NCBI GenBank assembly: GCA_965226025.1 | Contig: CBDDCD010000003.1 | Coordinates: forward strand, 1,612,001 to 1,676,000 | Source of the DNA: Moanibacter sp965226025 | GTDB lineage: Bacteria; Verrucomicrobiota; Verrucomicrobiia; Opitutales; UBA2987 | Direction of reading: 5' to 3' | Length of the DNA stretch: 64,000 bases | Shown here: one piece after another, positions 55,701 to 64,000 of the stretch | Position numbering within the stretch: the stretch's first letter is position 1 | How the letters are laid out: each line of letters opens with the position of its first letter | Notes under the pieces: generated by a model | The model's input: only the letters and a program-made list of their open reading frames with translations | What the model was told of the DNA's origin: nothing | The model's database searches: none | Program-made: the position numbers and the translations under genes

Positions 55701-55707
55701 AAGGAGG
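55701..55707 (+). promoter_or_regulatory. Shine-Dalgarno that decides the clpP start
   Basis: AAGGAGG lies 7 bases before GTG at 55715, making it a better start than the upstream ATG at 55640, whose leader shows no ribosome-binding site. Confidence 0.75.
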
Positions 55708-55714
55708 ACCTCGA

Positions 55715-56335
55715 GTGAGTTATTATTTGCCAATTCCCAGTGTGGTTGAAACGGACGGCCGAACCGAGCGACACTGGGATATCTACAGCCGGCTCTTGAA
55801 GGATCGAATCGTATTCATCGGTTCGCCGATTGATGATTACGTCGCCAATGGTGTCATCGCGCAGCTTCTCTTCCTCTATATGGAAGATCCCAAAAAGGAC
55901 ATCAGTCTCTACATAAACTCTCCGGGAGGAAGCGTTACCGATGGGATGGCCATTTACGACACGATCAATTATCTCCGTTGCGATGTGAGCACAACCTGCA
56001 TTGGGCAGGCCGCCAGCATGGGGACGGTGCTCCTCGCCGGAGGGGCTCCGGGCAAACGGTATTCTCTTCCTCATAGCCGGGTTATGATTCACCAGCCGAC
56101 GGGGTATGCCACGGGACAAACCTCCGATATTTCCATCTATGCCAAAGAGATTCTCCGATGGAGAGAGACGATGAACAAGATCCTGGCAAAACACACCGGC
56201 AAAGACATCGAAGAGATTGAGAAGGACTCCGACCGGGATTACTATATGACGGCGGAAGAGGCCAAGGAATACAAGATTGTCGATCGGGTCATCGAGTTTC
56301 ATAAAGATACTGAAGAGGAAAAGAAGAGCGCCTGA
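55715..56335 (+). CDS. clpP: ATP-dependent Clp protease proteolytic subunit
   Basis: About 206 residues. The serine-protease triad is S101 (GQAASMGTVLL), H126 (RVMIHQP) and D175 (DRDYYM). GTG at 55715 gives VSYYLPIPSVVE, similar to known N-termini; the frame is open from 55640, but those 25 extra residues are not typical. It makes the tetradecameric chamber used with ClpX, encoded 18 bases downstream. Confidence 0.95.
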   Translation: MSYYLPIPSVVETDGRTERHWDIYSRLLKDRIVFIGSPIDDYVANGVIAQLLFLYMEDPKKDISLYINSPGGSVTDGMAIYDTINYLRCDVSTTCIGQAASMGTVLLAGGAPGKRYSLPHSRVMIHQPTGYATGQTSDISIYAKEILRWRETMNKILAKHTGKDIEEIEKDSDRDYYMTAEEAKEYKIVDRVIEFHKDTEEEKKSA

Positions 56336-56353
56336 GGAAGGGCCTTTCGACAG

Positions 56354-57643
56354 ATGGCCAAATCTACCAAGATGACTTTCTGTTCGTTCTGCGGGAAATC
56401 GCAGAATGAGGTTAGAAAGATGATTGCGGGTCCGGCCGGGGTCTACATCTGCGATTCCTGTGTCACTGTCTGCAAAACGATCACCGATCGTGAACTCCGG
56501 TCCCCCCAGCAAGAGACTCCGGCAGGTTTCAAACTGGTCAAACCGGGTGACGTAAAATCGTCTCTCGATGATTACATTGTCGGACAGGAGCATGCCAAGA
56601 AGGTCCTGTCGGTGGCCGTCTACAATCACTACAAGCGACTCCTTTCGGAAGCATCGCCGAAGAAATCGGAAATAAAACTGGGCGACTCGGAATTCGGAGA
56701 TATCGTGATCGAGAAGAGCAACATTCTCCTGATCGGACCTACCGGGAGTGGAAAGACTCTGCTCGCGAAGACGCTTGCCAATCTGCTGGAAGTGCCCTTT
56801 GCCATCGCCGACGCAACCACCCTGACCGAGGCCGGATACGTCGGCGAGGACGTGGAGAACATTGTACTACGACTCCTGCAGGCGGCAAACTATGAAGTGA
56901 AGAAAGCGGAGTGTGGAATTATCTACGTCGACGAGATCGACAAGATCGGGCGGAAGACGGATAATATCTCGATCACCCGTGACGTCTCCGGTGAAGGCGT
57001 CCAACAGGCCCTATTAAAGATTCTCGAAGGAACCGTCTGCAACGTTCCGCCGCAGGGCGGTCGAAAGCATCCGAATCAGGAATACATTCAGGTTGATACA
57101 AGCCGCATCCTGTTTATTTGTGGGGGCGCCTTTGTGGGACTTGAAAACATCGTCAAGCAGCGGGTCGGGGTAAAGATCCTGGGATACAATGCGAAGGAAG
57201 AAGATGAAGGGGGCAATGCCGACAACTTGATGGAACAGCTGGCACCGGAAGATCTGGTTAAATACGGGTTGATTCCAGAGTTCATTGGTCGTCTGCCCAT
57301 CATTTCGAATCTGGATGAGTTGAACGCCTCGGATCTCGAGAAGATCCTTCTCGATACTCGAAATGCCATTGTTAAACAGTACGGAAAACTCTTCGCTATG
57401 GAGAATGTGCGTTTGAATTTTACCCGGGATGCGGTCAAGGTGGTGGCGGAGAAGGCGATGGAATTGAAGACGGGCGCTCGTGCCCTTCGTTCAATCATGG
57501 AAAGGCTGATGTTGGACGTGATGTACGAGTTGCCTGGCCTGATGAATGTCGAGGAGGTCACGATCAATCGCGCAGTGGTGGACGGAAAGAGAAAACCAAA
57601 GTACCGTACCGTTCCCAAGCGCAACCGTAGATCGGCGGCTTGA
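56354..57643 (+). CDS. clpX: ATP-dependent Clp protease ATP-binding subunit ClpX
   Basis: A 429-residue AAA+ unfoldase. The zinc-binding domain has C10, C13, C33 and C36; Walker A is GPTGSGKTLLAKT, Walker B IIYVDEIDKIG, and the sensor/arginine-finger region IPEFIGRLPI. It also has the IGF-type ClpP-binding region near EYIQVDTSR onwards. It feeds substrates to ClpP. Confidence 0.97.
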   Translation: MAKSTKMTFCSFCGKSQNEVRKMIAGPAGVYICDSCVTVCKTITDRELRSPQQETPAGFKLVKPGDVKSSLDDYIVGQEHAKKVLSVAVYNHYKRLLSEASPKKSEIKLGDSEFGDIVIEKSNILLIGPTGSGKTLLAKTLANLLEVPFAIADATTLTEAGYVGEDVENIVLRLLQAANYEVKKAECGIIYVDEIDKIGRKTDNISITRDVSGEGVQQALLKILEGTVCNVPPQGGRKHPNQEYIQVDTSRILFICGGAFVGLENIVKQRVGVKILGYNAKEEDEGGNADNLMEQLAPEDLVKYGLIPEFIGRLPIISNLDELNASDLEKILLDTRNAIVKQYGKLFAMENVRLNFTRDAVKVVAEKAMELKTGARALRSIMERLMLDVMYELPGLMNVEEVTINRAVVDGKRKPKYRTVPKRNRRSAA

Positions 57644-57646
57644 CAC

Positions 57647-57666
57647 GGAAGATTCGGCGATCTTCC
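57647..57666. terminator. Short hairpin between clpX and the M42 peptidase gene
   Basis: GGAAGAT-tcggcg-ATCTTCC, a 7-bp stem lying right after the clpX stop in the 40-base gap between convergent genes. It may act as a weak two-way terminator. Confidence 0.45.
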
Positions 57667-57683
57667 TAGTAAGTCCGCCGATC

Positions 57684-58754
57684 TCAGAATTGGCCAGTCT
57701 GTCCCGGCCGAAGCGAGCGGGCAAAGGCCACGAGCAGGCAGACACAGTTTTCAATATCCTTTAGATCGACGACCTCGCTCGGAGTGTGCATGTACCGTAA
57801 GGGTATCGAGACGACTGCGGTGGCCACCCCCTTGCGTCCGATTTGGATCGCCCTTCCGTCGGTTCCCGTGGGTCGAGGATCGGCCTCAACCTGGTAGGGG
57901 ATCTTTCCCTTTTCAGCGCATGAGACGAGTCCTCTAAAGATGAGAGGATTGACATTCGCGCCTCGTGTAATAATTGGGCCCGCCCCGAGGCTGAATTCCC
58001 CGAATTTTCGGTTGTCGCAATCCGGGTGATCGGTTGCGTGTCCCACATCGACGGCAATGGCAAAATGTGGATTGACCGAATATGCAGCCGGAATCGCCCC
58101 GCGCGTCCCAATCTCCTCTTGGGAGGTGGATACGGCGACGACACTGGTCTTGAGCGATTTGAATTTTGACAACCGGAGCAGTGCTTCGTTGACAACATAG
58201 GCGCCGGCTTTGTCGTCGAATGCTCGCGCCGCACAGATGCTCCCTCGAAGGACCTCAAATCCATGGTCGTAGGTTGCGGGGTCGCCAATGTCGATCAACC
58301 GGAGGGCATCCTGCTTGTTCTTGGCGCCAATATCGATCCACATATCGTGGACTTCCGGGACTCTCTTACGTGCCTCAGGTTCCATCAGGTGAACGGCGCG
58401 TTTGCCGGTCACACCTTTCACCACTCCCTTCTTTGTCAGGATCGACACACGGCGGCCGGAAATCATGATTCGGTCGTGGCCACCGATAGTGTCGAAATAG
58501 ACGAAGCCGTCTTTATCAACGTATTTTGCGATCAGGCCCAGTTCGTCGATATGGCCGGCGAACATCAGGATCGGATTCCCATCAGGGTTGAGGGTGGCCA
58601 ATCGATTTCCCATCGCGTCTTTCGAGTACTGGTCCGCGATCGGTCCAACGTGGCGATCAATAACCGCTTGGGCCTCCTCTTCGAAACCGGAAGGAGAACG
58701 GGCATTGAGAAGGTCAACGAGGAATTCTGGGGGCGGGTACCGTCTGCTCGGCAT
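57684..58754 (-). CDS. M42-family metallo-aminopeptidase
   Basis: About 356 residues. Metal-binding residues are seen in FAGHIDELG (His), ARAFDDKAG (bridging Asp), STSQEEIGTRG (Glu pair), AIAVDVGHATD (Asp) and RYMHTPSE (His), as in glutamyl aminopeptidases and tetrahedral aminopeptidases. It digests peptides in the cytosol. ATG at 58754 is preferred because AAGGA lies upstream at 7 bases; the frame is open to 58832. Confidence 0.93.
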   Translation of the reverse strand: MPSRRYPPPEFLVDLLNARSPSGFEEEAQAVIDRHVGPIADQYSKDAMGNRLATLNPDGNPILMFAGHIDELGLIAKYVDKDGFVYFDTIGGHDRIMISGRRVSILTKKGVVKGVTGKRAVHLMEPEARKRVPEVHDMWIDIGAKNKQDALRLIDIGDPATYDHGFEVLRGSICAARAFDDKAGAYVVNEALLRLSKFKSLKTSVVAVSTSQEEIGTRGAIPAAYSVNPHFAIAVDVGHATDHPDCDNRKFGEFSLGAGPIITRGANVNPLIFRGLVSCAEKGKIPYQVEADPRPTGTDGRAIQIGRKGVATAVVSIPLRYMHTPSEVVDLKDIENCVCLLVAFARSLRPGQTGQF

Positions 58755-58813
58755 TTCTTTTTCCTTGAAGGCAGAGATTGAACAGGGTGTTTTGGGAAAG
58801 ACCATCAAAATCC

Positions 58814-59542
58814 ATGACAATCTATCCGTCAATTGATTTGAGAGAGGGGAGGGTGGTCCGTCTCCTCCAAGGGAGGAAAGACGCGGAGACGGTCTATTTC
58901 GATGATCCCAAGGAGCCAGCCAGGCTCTGGAAAGAGGCTGGAGCGGAATGGGTCCATGTGGTGGATCTGGACGGAGCTTTCACGGGAAGACCACAGAACT
59001 GGAAGGCAGTCGAGGCAATCGCCGAGATCGGATTGAAGATCGAAATGGGGGGAGGTCTTCGGCGTGAGGAAGACATCGAACGGGCCTTCCGAACCGGAGT
59101 TTCGCGTGTCGTATTAGGCACTAGGGCAGCAGACGAGATTAGCTCAGCTGCCGGCCTTGTGGCTCAATTCGAAAATCGACTGGCGATTGGGATCGATGCT
59201 CGTGAGGGAAAGGTGGCGGTTGAGGGTTGGGTGAAGATAACAGATCTCTCGGCTCTGGATTTGGCGAGAGAAGCGGCGGCCGTGGGTATCCGGTATATTG
59301 TCTACACCGATATCGCGCGCGATGGGATGTTGACCGGTCCGAATTTTAAGGCTCAGCGCAAGATGCTCGGCGAAGTAGGGTCCCGAGTGGTCGCTTCGGG
59401 GGGAGTGTCAAAGACTTCCGACATCGAAGAATTTCTGCGAATCGACGAAGAATTCTCGAATTTCGAAGGTGTTGTTATCGGCAAAGCACTTTATGAAAAT
59501 CGGCTCGATCTAGCCGAAGTTATTAGAATGACCTCGGTCTAG
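58814..59542 (+). CDS. hisA: Phosphoribosylformimino-AICAR phosphate isomerase HisA
   Basis: About 242 residues, a (beta/alpha)8 barrel. Catalytic Asp D8 in SIDLREGRVVRLLQG, the second Asp in YTDIARDGMLTGPN, phosphate sites IEMGGGLRR and VVASGGVS. It catalyses the Amadori step of histidine synthesis. ATG at 58814 (MTIYPSIDL) fits the family; the upstream ATG at 58778 would overlap the leader of the divergent peptidase gene. The TAG stop is part of a TAGGAATCTGTCG half repeat. Confidence 0.95.
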   Translation: MTIYPSIDLREGRVVRLLQGRKDAETVYFDDPKEPARLWKEAGAEWVHVVDLDGAFTGRPQNWKAVEAIAEIGLKIEMGGGLRREEDIERAFRTGVSRVVLGTRAADEISSAAGLVAQFENRLAIGIDAREGKVAVEGWVKITDLSALDLAREAAAVGIRYIVYTDIARDGMLTGPNFKAQRKMLGEVGSRVVASGGVSKTSDIEEFLRIDEEFSNFEGVVIGKALYENRLDLAEVIRMTSV

Positions 59543-59556
59543 GAATCTGTCGAAGC
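59540..59556. repeat. Half copy of the TAGGAATCTG repeat at the hisA stop
   Basis: CTAGGAATCTGTCGAAG. The stop codon of hisA is supplied by this unit. Confidence 0.55.
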
Positions 59557-59635
59557 GACATTTTGATTTTCTCATTGGAGCACCGAACCTTGCTGTATTC
59601 CATCGCCCCACCATTCCAATAATCCACTCCAACTT

Positions 59636-60649
59636 ATGCCCTACCAAGCCGACCCCGAACTTGCAGAGTTCGTCCAGAGTCTTCCCAAGACCGAAACTCA
59701 CCTGCATCTCGAGGGAGCCTGCCCGATCGAATTGTTGCGGGAAGTCGACCCGATTCGATTTCGGGATCCACCGGAAATGTGGGCGGACGACTTTCGCTAC
59801 ACGAGCTTCGAACACTTCATGGAGCTCTACGCTGTATCCTGCGAAGCAGTCTTTACATCAGCTGAGCAGTACCATCGAGCCGCCGCAATCGTTCTGGGCG
59901 ATTGCTTCAAACAGAACGCAAAATATGTCGAGACGAGCTTTCACAGTGCCGTTTTCGACCATGTTAATGAAACCGGCCCAGTGCTGATTCGAGCAATTAA
60001 GGAGGCAGCGCCGAACGGGCTGGAAGTGCGCGTTTTTATGGGTATGAGCCACAATGCGATGGACGGTCTGGGCCGCGAGATTGTAAGCGAGTGTCATCGA
60101 TGGGAAGAACTTGACGGAATCGATCTTCACGGACCGGAATACTGGCCGGTCGAGGATTGGACGGCCGGGGTTTGGGCGAAAGCCCGAGTGGCTGGACAGT
60201 TTACAAAAGCCCATGCCGGCGAATTCATGGGACCGGGATTTGTCACAAAGGTTCTGGATGAGCTGAAGGTGACGCGGATTGAACATGGAGTACGTTCGAT
60301 AGAGGACCCGGATGTGGTCAATCGCCTAGTGGAAGAGGGGATCGCACTCGACGTCTGTCCGATCAGCAATGTGAAACTTGCCGTAGAGGGAATTCCGACC
60401 ATGGCAGCGCACCCGATTCGAAGACTCTTCAATTCCGGGGTGAAGGTGACAATTAACTCAGATGATCCTTACATGTTCGGAAACACGCTCAGTGAAGAGT
60501 ATTACGCCCTTTACCAGGATCTCCAGTTCACGAAACGTGAGCTCGTCGAGATCGCCCGCAACGGGTTTGAGATCGCCCTATGGGAGGGAGAGGAGAGGAA
60601 ACGAGGTATTGAGGAGCTCGATGCCATCGAAGAAGGTTTGGGGGAGTGA
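59636..60649 (+). CDS. Adenosine deaminase-like amidohydrolase
   Basis: A 337-residue protein of the metal-dependent deaminase family. Zinc ligands are in ETHLHLEGA (His-x-His), KAHAGEF (His and catalytic Glu), RIEHGVRSI and INSDDP. It deaminates adenosine, adenine or a modified nucleoside; the specificity cannot be settled from sequence. It is followed by a Rieske gene with a one-base overlap (TGATG), suggesting translational coupling. Confidence 0.87.
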   Translation: MPYQADPELAEFVQSLPKTETHLHLEGACPIELLREVDPIRFRDPPEMWADDFRYTSFEHFMELYAVSCEAVFTSAEQYHRAAAIVLGDCFKQNAKYVETSFHSAVFDHVNETGPVLIRAIKEAAPNGLEVRVFMGMSHNAMDGLGREIVSECHRWEELDGIDLHGPEYWPVEDWTAGVWAKARVAGQFTKAHAGEFMGPGFVTKVLDELKVTRIEHGVRSIEDPDVVNRLVEEGIALDVCPISNVKLAVEGIPTMAAHPIRRLFNSGVKVTINSDDPYMFGNTLSEEYYALYQDLQFTKRELVEIARNGFEIALWEGEERKRGIEELDAIEEGLGE

Positions 60650-60963
60650 TGCCGGAATTCATCAAAGTCGCAACCATCTCAGATCTTAAACCGGGCGAAA
60701 AAATGCGCGTCTCCTACGAGGGTGAGGATGTCGGTCTGATCAACGTGGAAGGTGAGATCTTTGCCATTTCGGACATCTGTACTCACGATGGCGGCCCCCT
60801 TATGGACGGGGAGTTGGACGGGTGCGAGATCGAGTGTCCGCGGCACGGCGCACGCTTTAACGTGAAAACCGGAGAAGAGTCCCCTCCCGCTTTCGAGCCG
60901 GTTCCCCTCTACGACGTTCGGATCGAAGGCGATGCCATCCTCATCGCACCGAGGGAGGGCTGA
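60649..60963 (+). CDS. Rieske-type [2Fe-2S] ferredoxin
   Basis: A 104-residue protein with the cluster ligands C44/H46 (CTHDGGPL) and C63/H66 (CPRHGARF), and a beta-rich fold with FEPVPLYDVRIEG. It is a small soluble electron carrier, like the ferredoxin components of oxygenases or lone NirD-like proteins. ATG at 60649 overlaps the previous stop. No oxygenase is nearby, so its partner is unknown. Confidence 0.92.
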   Translation: MPEFIKVATISDLKPGEKMRVSYEGEDVGLINVEGEIFAISDICTHDGGPLMDGELDGCEIECPRHGARFNVKTGEESPPAFEPVPLYDVRIEGDAILIAPREG

Positions 60964-61147
60964 ATAAGGATTCCCTCTCATCGATTCGCAAGCCCCTTTC
61001 CCGGGCGATCGCCTTGGCGTCGGCGAGCTCGGGTCTCAGGAGGCGGCGGTTAAATTCGGGGTAGAGTTTCTCACCCACTTTGCCGGCTGGGTAGTACTGG
61101 CCCATGACGTTAAGGTAGGTGTTGGTCGATATCTCTGTGGCAAGCAA
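60941..61147 (-). pseudogene. C-terminal remnant of a PflA-like radical SAM protein
   Basis: The frame includes NTYLNVMGQYYPAGKVGEKL and PEFNRRLLRPELADAKAIAR, matching the end of putative pyruvate-formate-lyase-activating radical SAM proteins (DTYVNVMxQYxPAG...). The N-terminal CxxxCxxC part is not present upstream. Its 3' end overlaps the end of the Rieske gene on the other strand. It has no domain to bind an iron-sulfur cluster. Confidence 0.7.
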
Positions 61148-61353
61148 GAGCCTTTTCCACCCTTCGGTCCAACTCTCCGCTTCGATGGAGTTTCACATAA
61201 TTTGGCTTGCTACAATTTTCTCGGAGCTTCACGATGACGGATCTTAACCTTTCCGATTTATCAAGTGAAGATCAAATGGAATCCGGAGGGTTTTCAAATG
61301 GGTAGGGGTGTCAACTACGCGGAAATCACAAACCACATTTAGGAGGAAAAAAG
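61148..61353 (+). promoter_or_regulatory. Leader and ribosome-binding site of the aldehyde dehydrogenase gene
   Basis: Gene-free 200-base spacer. AGGAGG at 61341-61346 lies 7 bases before the ATG, an excellent Shine-Dalgarno. I could not confirm -35/-10 boxes. Confidence 0.6.
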
Positions 61354-62871
61354 ATGACAATGACGACAACCACAAGTGAGGCGATCCCATTCAGTTCCAA
61401 GGCTCAGGGATTTCTCTCATCACCGAAAAAAATGCTGATCGACGGAAGTTGGGTCGAAGCTGCATCAGGCAAGACATTCGATGTCTTCAATCCGGCAACG
61501 GGTGAGGTCATCGCTCAGGTCGCGGAAGGAGACAGCGAAGACATCAACGAGGCCGTCAAAGCCGCGCGGAGGGCCTTTGAAACTGGTCCCTGGCCGAATC
61601 TGACGCCGTCGGAGAGAGGGAGAATGATCTGGAGGATCGGAGATCTCATCCTCGAGAATCTGGACGAGCTGGCGGAATTGGAATCAATCGACAACGGGAA
61701 GCCGATGGCCGTCGCCAGCGCCGCCGACGTTCCTCTTGCCGCCGACCTCTTCCACTACATGGCGGGGTGGGCGACAAAGGTGGAGGGTAACACCATTCCG
61801 ATTTCAGTACCCTATGCCCCGGGGACGAAGTATCACGCCTACACGACGAGAGAGCCCCTCGGAGTGGTTGGACAGATTATCCCCTGGAACTTTCCGCTCT
61901 TGATGGCCGCCTGGAAGCTAGGTCCCGCCCTCGCCACGGGAAACGCGGTTGTCCTGAAGGTCGCTGAACAGACGCCCATCACAGCTTTGCGTCTCGGTGA
62001 ACTCCTTCAGGAGGCTGAGATCCCCAATGGAGTCGTCAATATCGTGACCGGATTCGGTGAAACTGCGGGTGCCGCTTTGGCTGCCCATGATGGTGTAGAT
62101 AAGGTAGCCTTCACCGGTTCCACGGAAGTCGGAAAGTTGATTGTCCAGGCCGCGGCAGGAAATCTGAAGAAGGTCTCATTGGAGTTGGGCGGAAAGTCCC
62201 CTAATGTCCTCTTCAACGATGTCCTCGACCTCGAGACCGCAATTCAAGGGGCGGCCAATGCTATCTTTTTCAACCATGGCCAATGCTGTTGCGCTGGATC
62301 CCGGCTTCTCGTGGAAAAGGATATCTTTGATGAAGTGGTGGATGGTGTCTCCGAGGCAGCCAGGAATATCAAGATTGGTCCCGGCCTTGCCAGCGATACG
62401 GAAATGGGCCCCCTTGTCTCGGATGAGCAGTTTCAACGCGTTACCAGTTACATCGACGACGGGATCAATACTGGAGCCTGCACCAGAACGGGTGGAAAGC
62501 GATTTGGCGAGGAAGGTTACTTTGTTGAACCAACCGTGTTTACCGACACCAAGCCGGATATGAAGATCGTCCGGGAGGAGATTTTCGGACCCGTTGTGGT
62601 GGCCGAGGCCTTCGACAAGGAAGATCAATTGATGACCACGGCCAATGATTCCGACTATGGGCTGGCGGCCGCCGTCTGGACCAAGGATATTGCCAAGGCC
62701 CATCGCGCCGCCGCTCAGCTTCGCGCCGGAACCGTCTGGGTCAATTGCTTCAACATATTCGATGCCTCCCTTCCATTCGGCGGTTACAAGCAGTCGGGCT
62801 GGGGCCGCGAGATGGGACACGAGGTATTGAACAACTATACGGAAACGAAAGCCGTCGTCGTTGCTTTGTAG
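61354..62871 (+). CDS. NAD(P)-dependent aldehyde dehydrogenase
   Basis: A 505-residue ALDH. Catalytic C312 (GQCCCAGSR), general base E277 (SLELGGKSPNV), nucleotide-site IPWNFPLLMAAWKLGPAL and FTGSTEVGK, and the C-terminal PFGGYKQSGWGRE. It oxidises an aldehyde to the acid; it is of the ALDH1/2 (betaine-aldehyde/phenylacetaldehyde) type, but the substrate is unknown. Confidence 0.95.
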   Translation: MTMTTTTSEAIPFSSKAQGFLSSPKKMLIDGSWVEAASGKTFDVFNPATGEVIAQVAEGDSEDINEAVKAARRAFETGPWPNLTPSERGRMIWRIGDLILENLDELAELESIDNGKPMAVASAADVPLAADLFHYMAGWATKVEGNTIPISVPYAPGTKYHAYTTREPLGVVGQIIPWNFPLLMAAWKLGPALATGNAVVLKVAEQTPITALRLGELLQEAEIPNGVVNIVTGFGETAGAALAAHDGVDKVAFTGSTEVGKLIVQAAAGNLKKVSLELGGKSPNVLFNDVLDLETAIQGAANAIFFNHGQCCCAGSRLLVEKDIFDEVVDGVSEAARNIKIGPGLASDTEMGPLVSDEQFQRVTSYIDDGINTGACTRTGGKRFGEEGYFVEPTVFTDTKPDMKIVREEIFGPVVVAEAFDKEDQLMTTANDSDYGLAAAVWTKDIAKAHRAAAQLRAGTVWVNCFNIFDASLPFGGYKQSGWGREMGHEVLNNYTETKAVVVAL

Positions 62872-62988
62872 CCTGGTACCCGGCGCGAGGCCGGGGGAGT
62901 CGACAGCAAGAAGGATTAGTTCGCGTTTCGTGTTCAGCGTAACGCTAGGCAGAAGTATATGGACGACACTATAGGCCGAAGCGCTCTA
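62872..62988. other. Spacer with tandem GCGCTCTATTA units
   Basis: Two direct copies of gcgctctatta lie at about 62981-63003, at the end of the SGNH-like gene. No gene. Confidence 0.4.
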
Positions 62989-64000
62989 TTAGCGCTCTAT
63001 TAGCGCTCGAGCAGTTACGAGAGCGCCTTGATCTGTAAAGTGCCCATCATTGGGCAGGAAAAGGCCGGCCTCTTTCTCTTTCTCGAAGGCTCCCTCAAGG
63101 TTGAGATAATTTATATCTTTCAACCTGCAGAATTCGCCTAAAATGTCTTGATAAATCTCGTCGTACGGTTGGCCCGTGTATATGTAAATTAGTGCCCATC
63201 TGAGACCTTGATTATGGCTCAAATACTGAAGCTTCCGCAGCGCATGAAGCTGAAACTTCATCGCTGAAAGATATCTCGGGTTCTCTGAAAAAGGCGCCGA
63301 ATCTTTGTATTCGTTTAGAAAGTCGTCGTAGCCGGATTCGACACTCTGTTTCTCTTGAAGCGGTGAGTCGGTCCGAAAGCCGGAAGACTCTGCTAGGATC
63401 ATTGGTAGAAGGGATGCTGATTGATGCCTCTGTTCACTGGCATTGGATTGGGATGCAGTATTCTCGGCGGATTCGGCCGTGAACGATTTCATGATCCTTT
63501 TCAAGCGGACGGCCCTCATGAGTCCGAAATAGATTCGGAGGGTAGGGGAATAGGAGAGCCGATCCTTGATTGTGTGATAAATGCCGCTCGTTGGTGCGAT
63601 TCCCGGTACTTTATAGGGATGTTCAAAATCCGAAATTGGGGTCTGGATGAATTCGAACTGCTCCTTGAGGGTCAATCCTATGAGGAGGTCGTTGAGATCA
63701 TTGTTGAGGAAAAAGACGAAGACCCAGGCCGGTCTCAATCCGAGTGCATCGTGAACGAAATACTCGTACTCCTGTTGGATCGAAGCCCCCTGCCTTCCCA
63801 TGTTGTAGACATTCTTCTTGGTCAACACTTCGAGTTTGGATGCGACCGTGGATTCCGATTCGACTCCATGGCCGTAGATCATTGAGTCCCCGATCAGGAC
63901 GATGTCCGCCGTCGCATATTCCTTGGAGTTTCTGTACCCCCGGGAGTCAGTTACATGCCGCCAACGGTAGCCGTTGTAGTACATGCTCGTCGTGTAGTTT
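62989..64000 (-). CDS. SGNH/GDSL-like hydrolase-fold protein, cut by the window edge
   Basis: The reading frame is open from 62989 to the window end (an ATG at 63984 is internal, since NYTTS reads on upstream). Motifs are ADIVLIGDSMIYGHGVESES (block I with the nucleophile Ser), the NMGRQGASIQQEYEYF block, FFLNNDLNDL, and NDGHFTDQG (Asp-x-x-His). It resembles SGNH-fold proteins next to sugar-modifying or capsule genes, possibly an O-acetyl esterase or transferase. The N-terminus lies outside the window. Confidence 0.75.
   Translation of the reverse strand, partial: NYTTSMYYNGYRWRHVTDSRGYRNSKEYATADIVLIGDSMIYGHGVESESTVASKLEVLTKKNVYNMGRQGASIQQEYEYFVHDALGLRPAWVFVFFLNNDLNDLLIGLTLKEQFEFIQTPISDFEHPYKVPGIAPTSGIYHTIKDRLSYSPTLRIYFGLMRAVRLKRIMKSFTAESAENTASQSNASEQRHQSASLLPMILAESSGFRTDSPLQEKQSVESGYDDFLNEYKDSAPFSENPRYLSAMKFQLHALRKLQYLSHNQGLRWALIYIYTGQPYDEIYQDILGEFCRLKDINYLNLEGAFEKEKEAGLFLPNDGHFTDQGALVTARALIER

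Noticed and set aside
55640..55714. Upstream ATG as clpP start
   Set aside because: The 25 extra residues are unlike ClpP N-termini and the strong AAGGAGG favours GTG at 55715.

Overview
The window reads as chromosomal DNA of a Gram-negative bacterium, most likely a member of the Verrucomicrobiota (Opitutae-like). This is an inference from gene content: an outer-membrane LptD, a PEP-CTERM sorting tail, a run of pseudopilins, PknB-type kinases with WD40-like propellers, an octaheme cytochrome with TPRs, and many small dispersed palindromes. No rRNA gene or other taxonomic marker is present to prove it.

Layout. 1-4.2 kb: two paralogous membrane Ser/Thr kinases (the first cut by the window edge) flanking a DUF433 antitoxin whose DUF5615 toxin is decayed. 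4.4-7.8 kb: a glutamate-1-semialdehyde-aminotransferase-like enzyme and a large uncharacterised protein. 7.9-14.3 kb is accessory DNA: a frame-broken DDE transposase, katG lying between the two halves of a dead integrase-core transposase, and a tRNA-Met gene next to a small GIY-YIG nuclease gene bounded by a 35-bp duplication of the tRNA 3' end, with palindromes inserted in the tRNA-like remnants. 14.5-17.7 kb: envelope and SH3-like proteins and an RsuA/RluB pseudouridine synthase. 17.9-20.2 kb: fabG-acpP-fabF. 20.3-25.9 kb: sucA-sucB-lpd (2-oxoglutarate dehydrogenase). 26-29.3 kb: an unknown 586-residue protein and rho. 29.5-35.4 kb: five pseudopilin genes running into menA and a family-2 glycosyltransferase. 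36-38.8 kb: an octaheme c-type cytochrome and a pilin with a strong terminator. 39.5-42.5 kb: a dead PEP-CTERM gene and an intact insertion sequence. 42.5-46.6 kb: glcDEF (glycolate oxidase). 46.8-51.6 kb: an enolase-superfamily enzyme, a small unknown gene, scpA and lptD. 51.8-60.9 kb: glgB, tig-clpP-clpX, an M42 peptidase, hisA, an adenosine-deaminase-like enzyme and a Rieske ferredoxin. 61-64 kb: a radical-SAM remnant, an aldehyde dehydrogenase and a truncated SGNH-like protein.

How it works together. Most of the window is housekeeping: fatty acid synthesis, TCA cycle, protein quality control, chromosome segregation, LPS export, glycogen and histidine synthesis, glycolate oxidation. The unusual content is the traffic of small elements. 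A 69-bp palindromic repeat occurs twice in full, and its end overlaps the TAG stop codon of several genes. A second palindrome, TCCCGCTGAGCGGGA-like, has entered tRNA-like remnants. Several genes are caught in decay: the toxin, two transposases, the PEP-CTERM protein and the radical-SAM enzyme. I did not see a CRISPR array, prophage or recognisable defence island. The best candidates for something new are the tRNA/GIY-YIG module and the stop-codon-associated palindromes.
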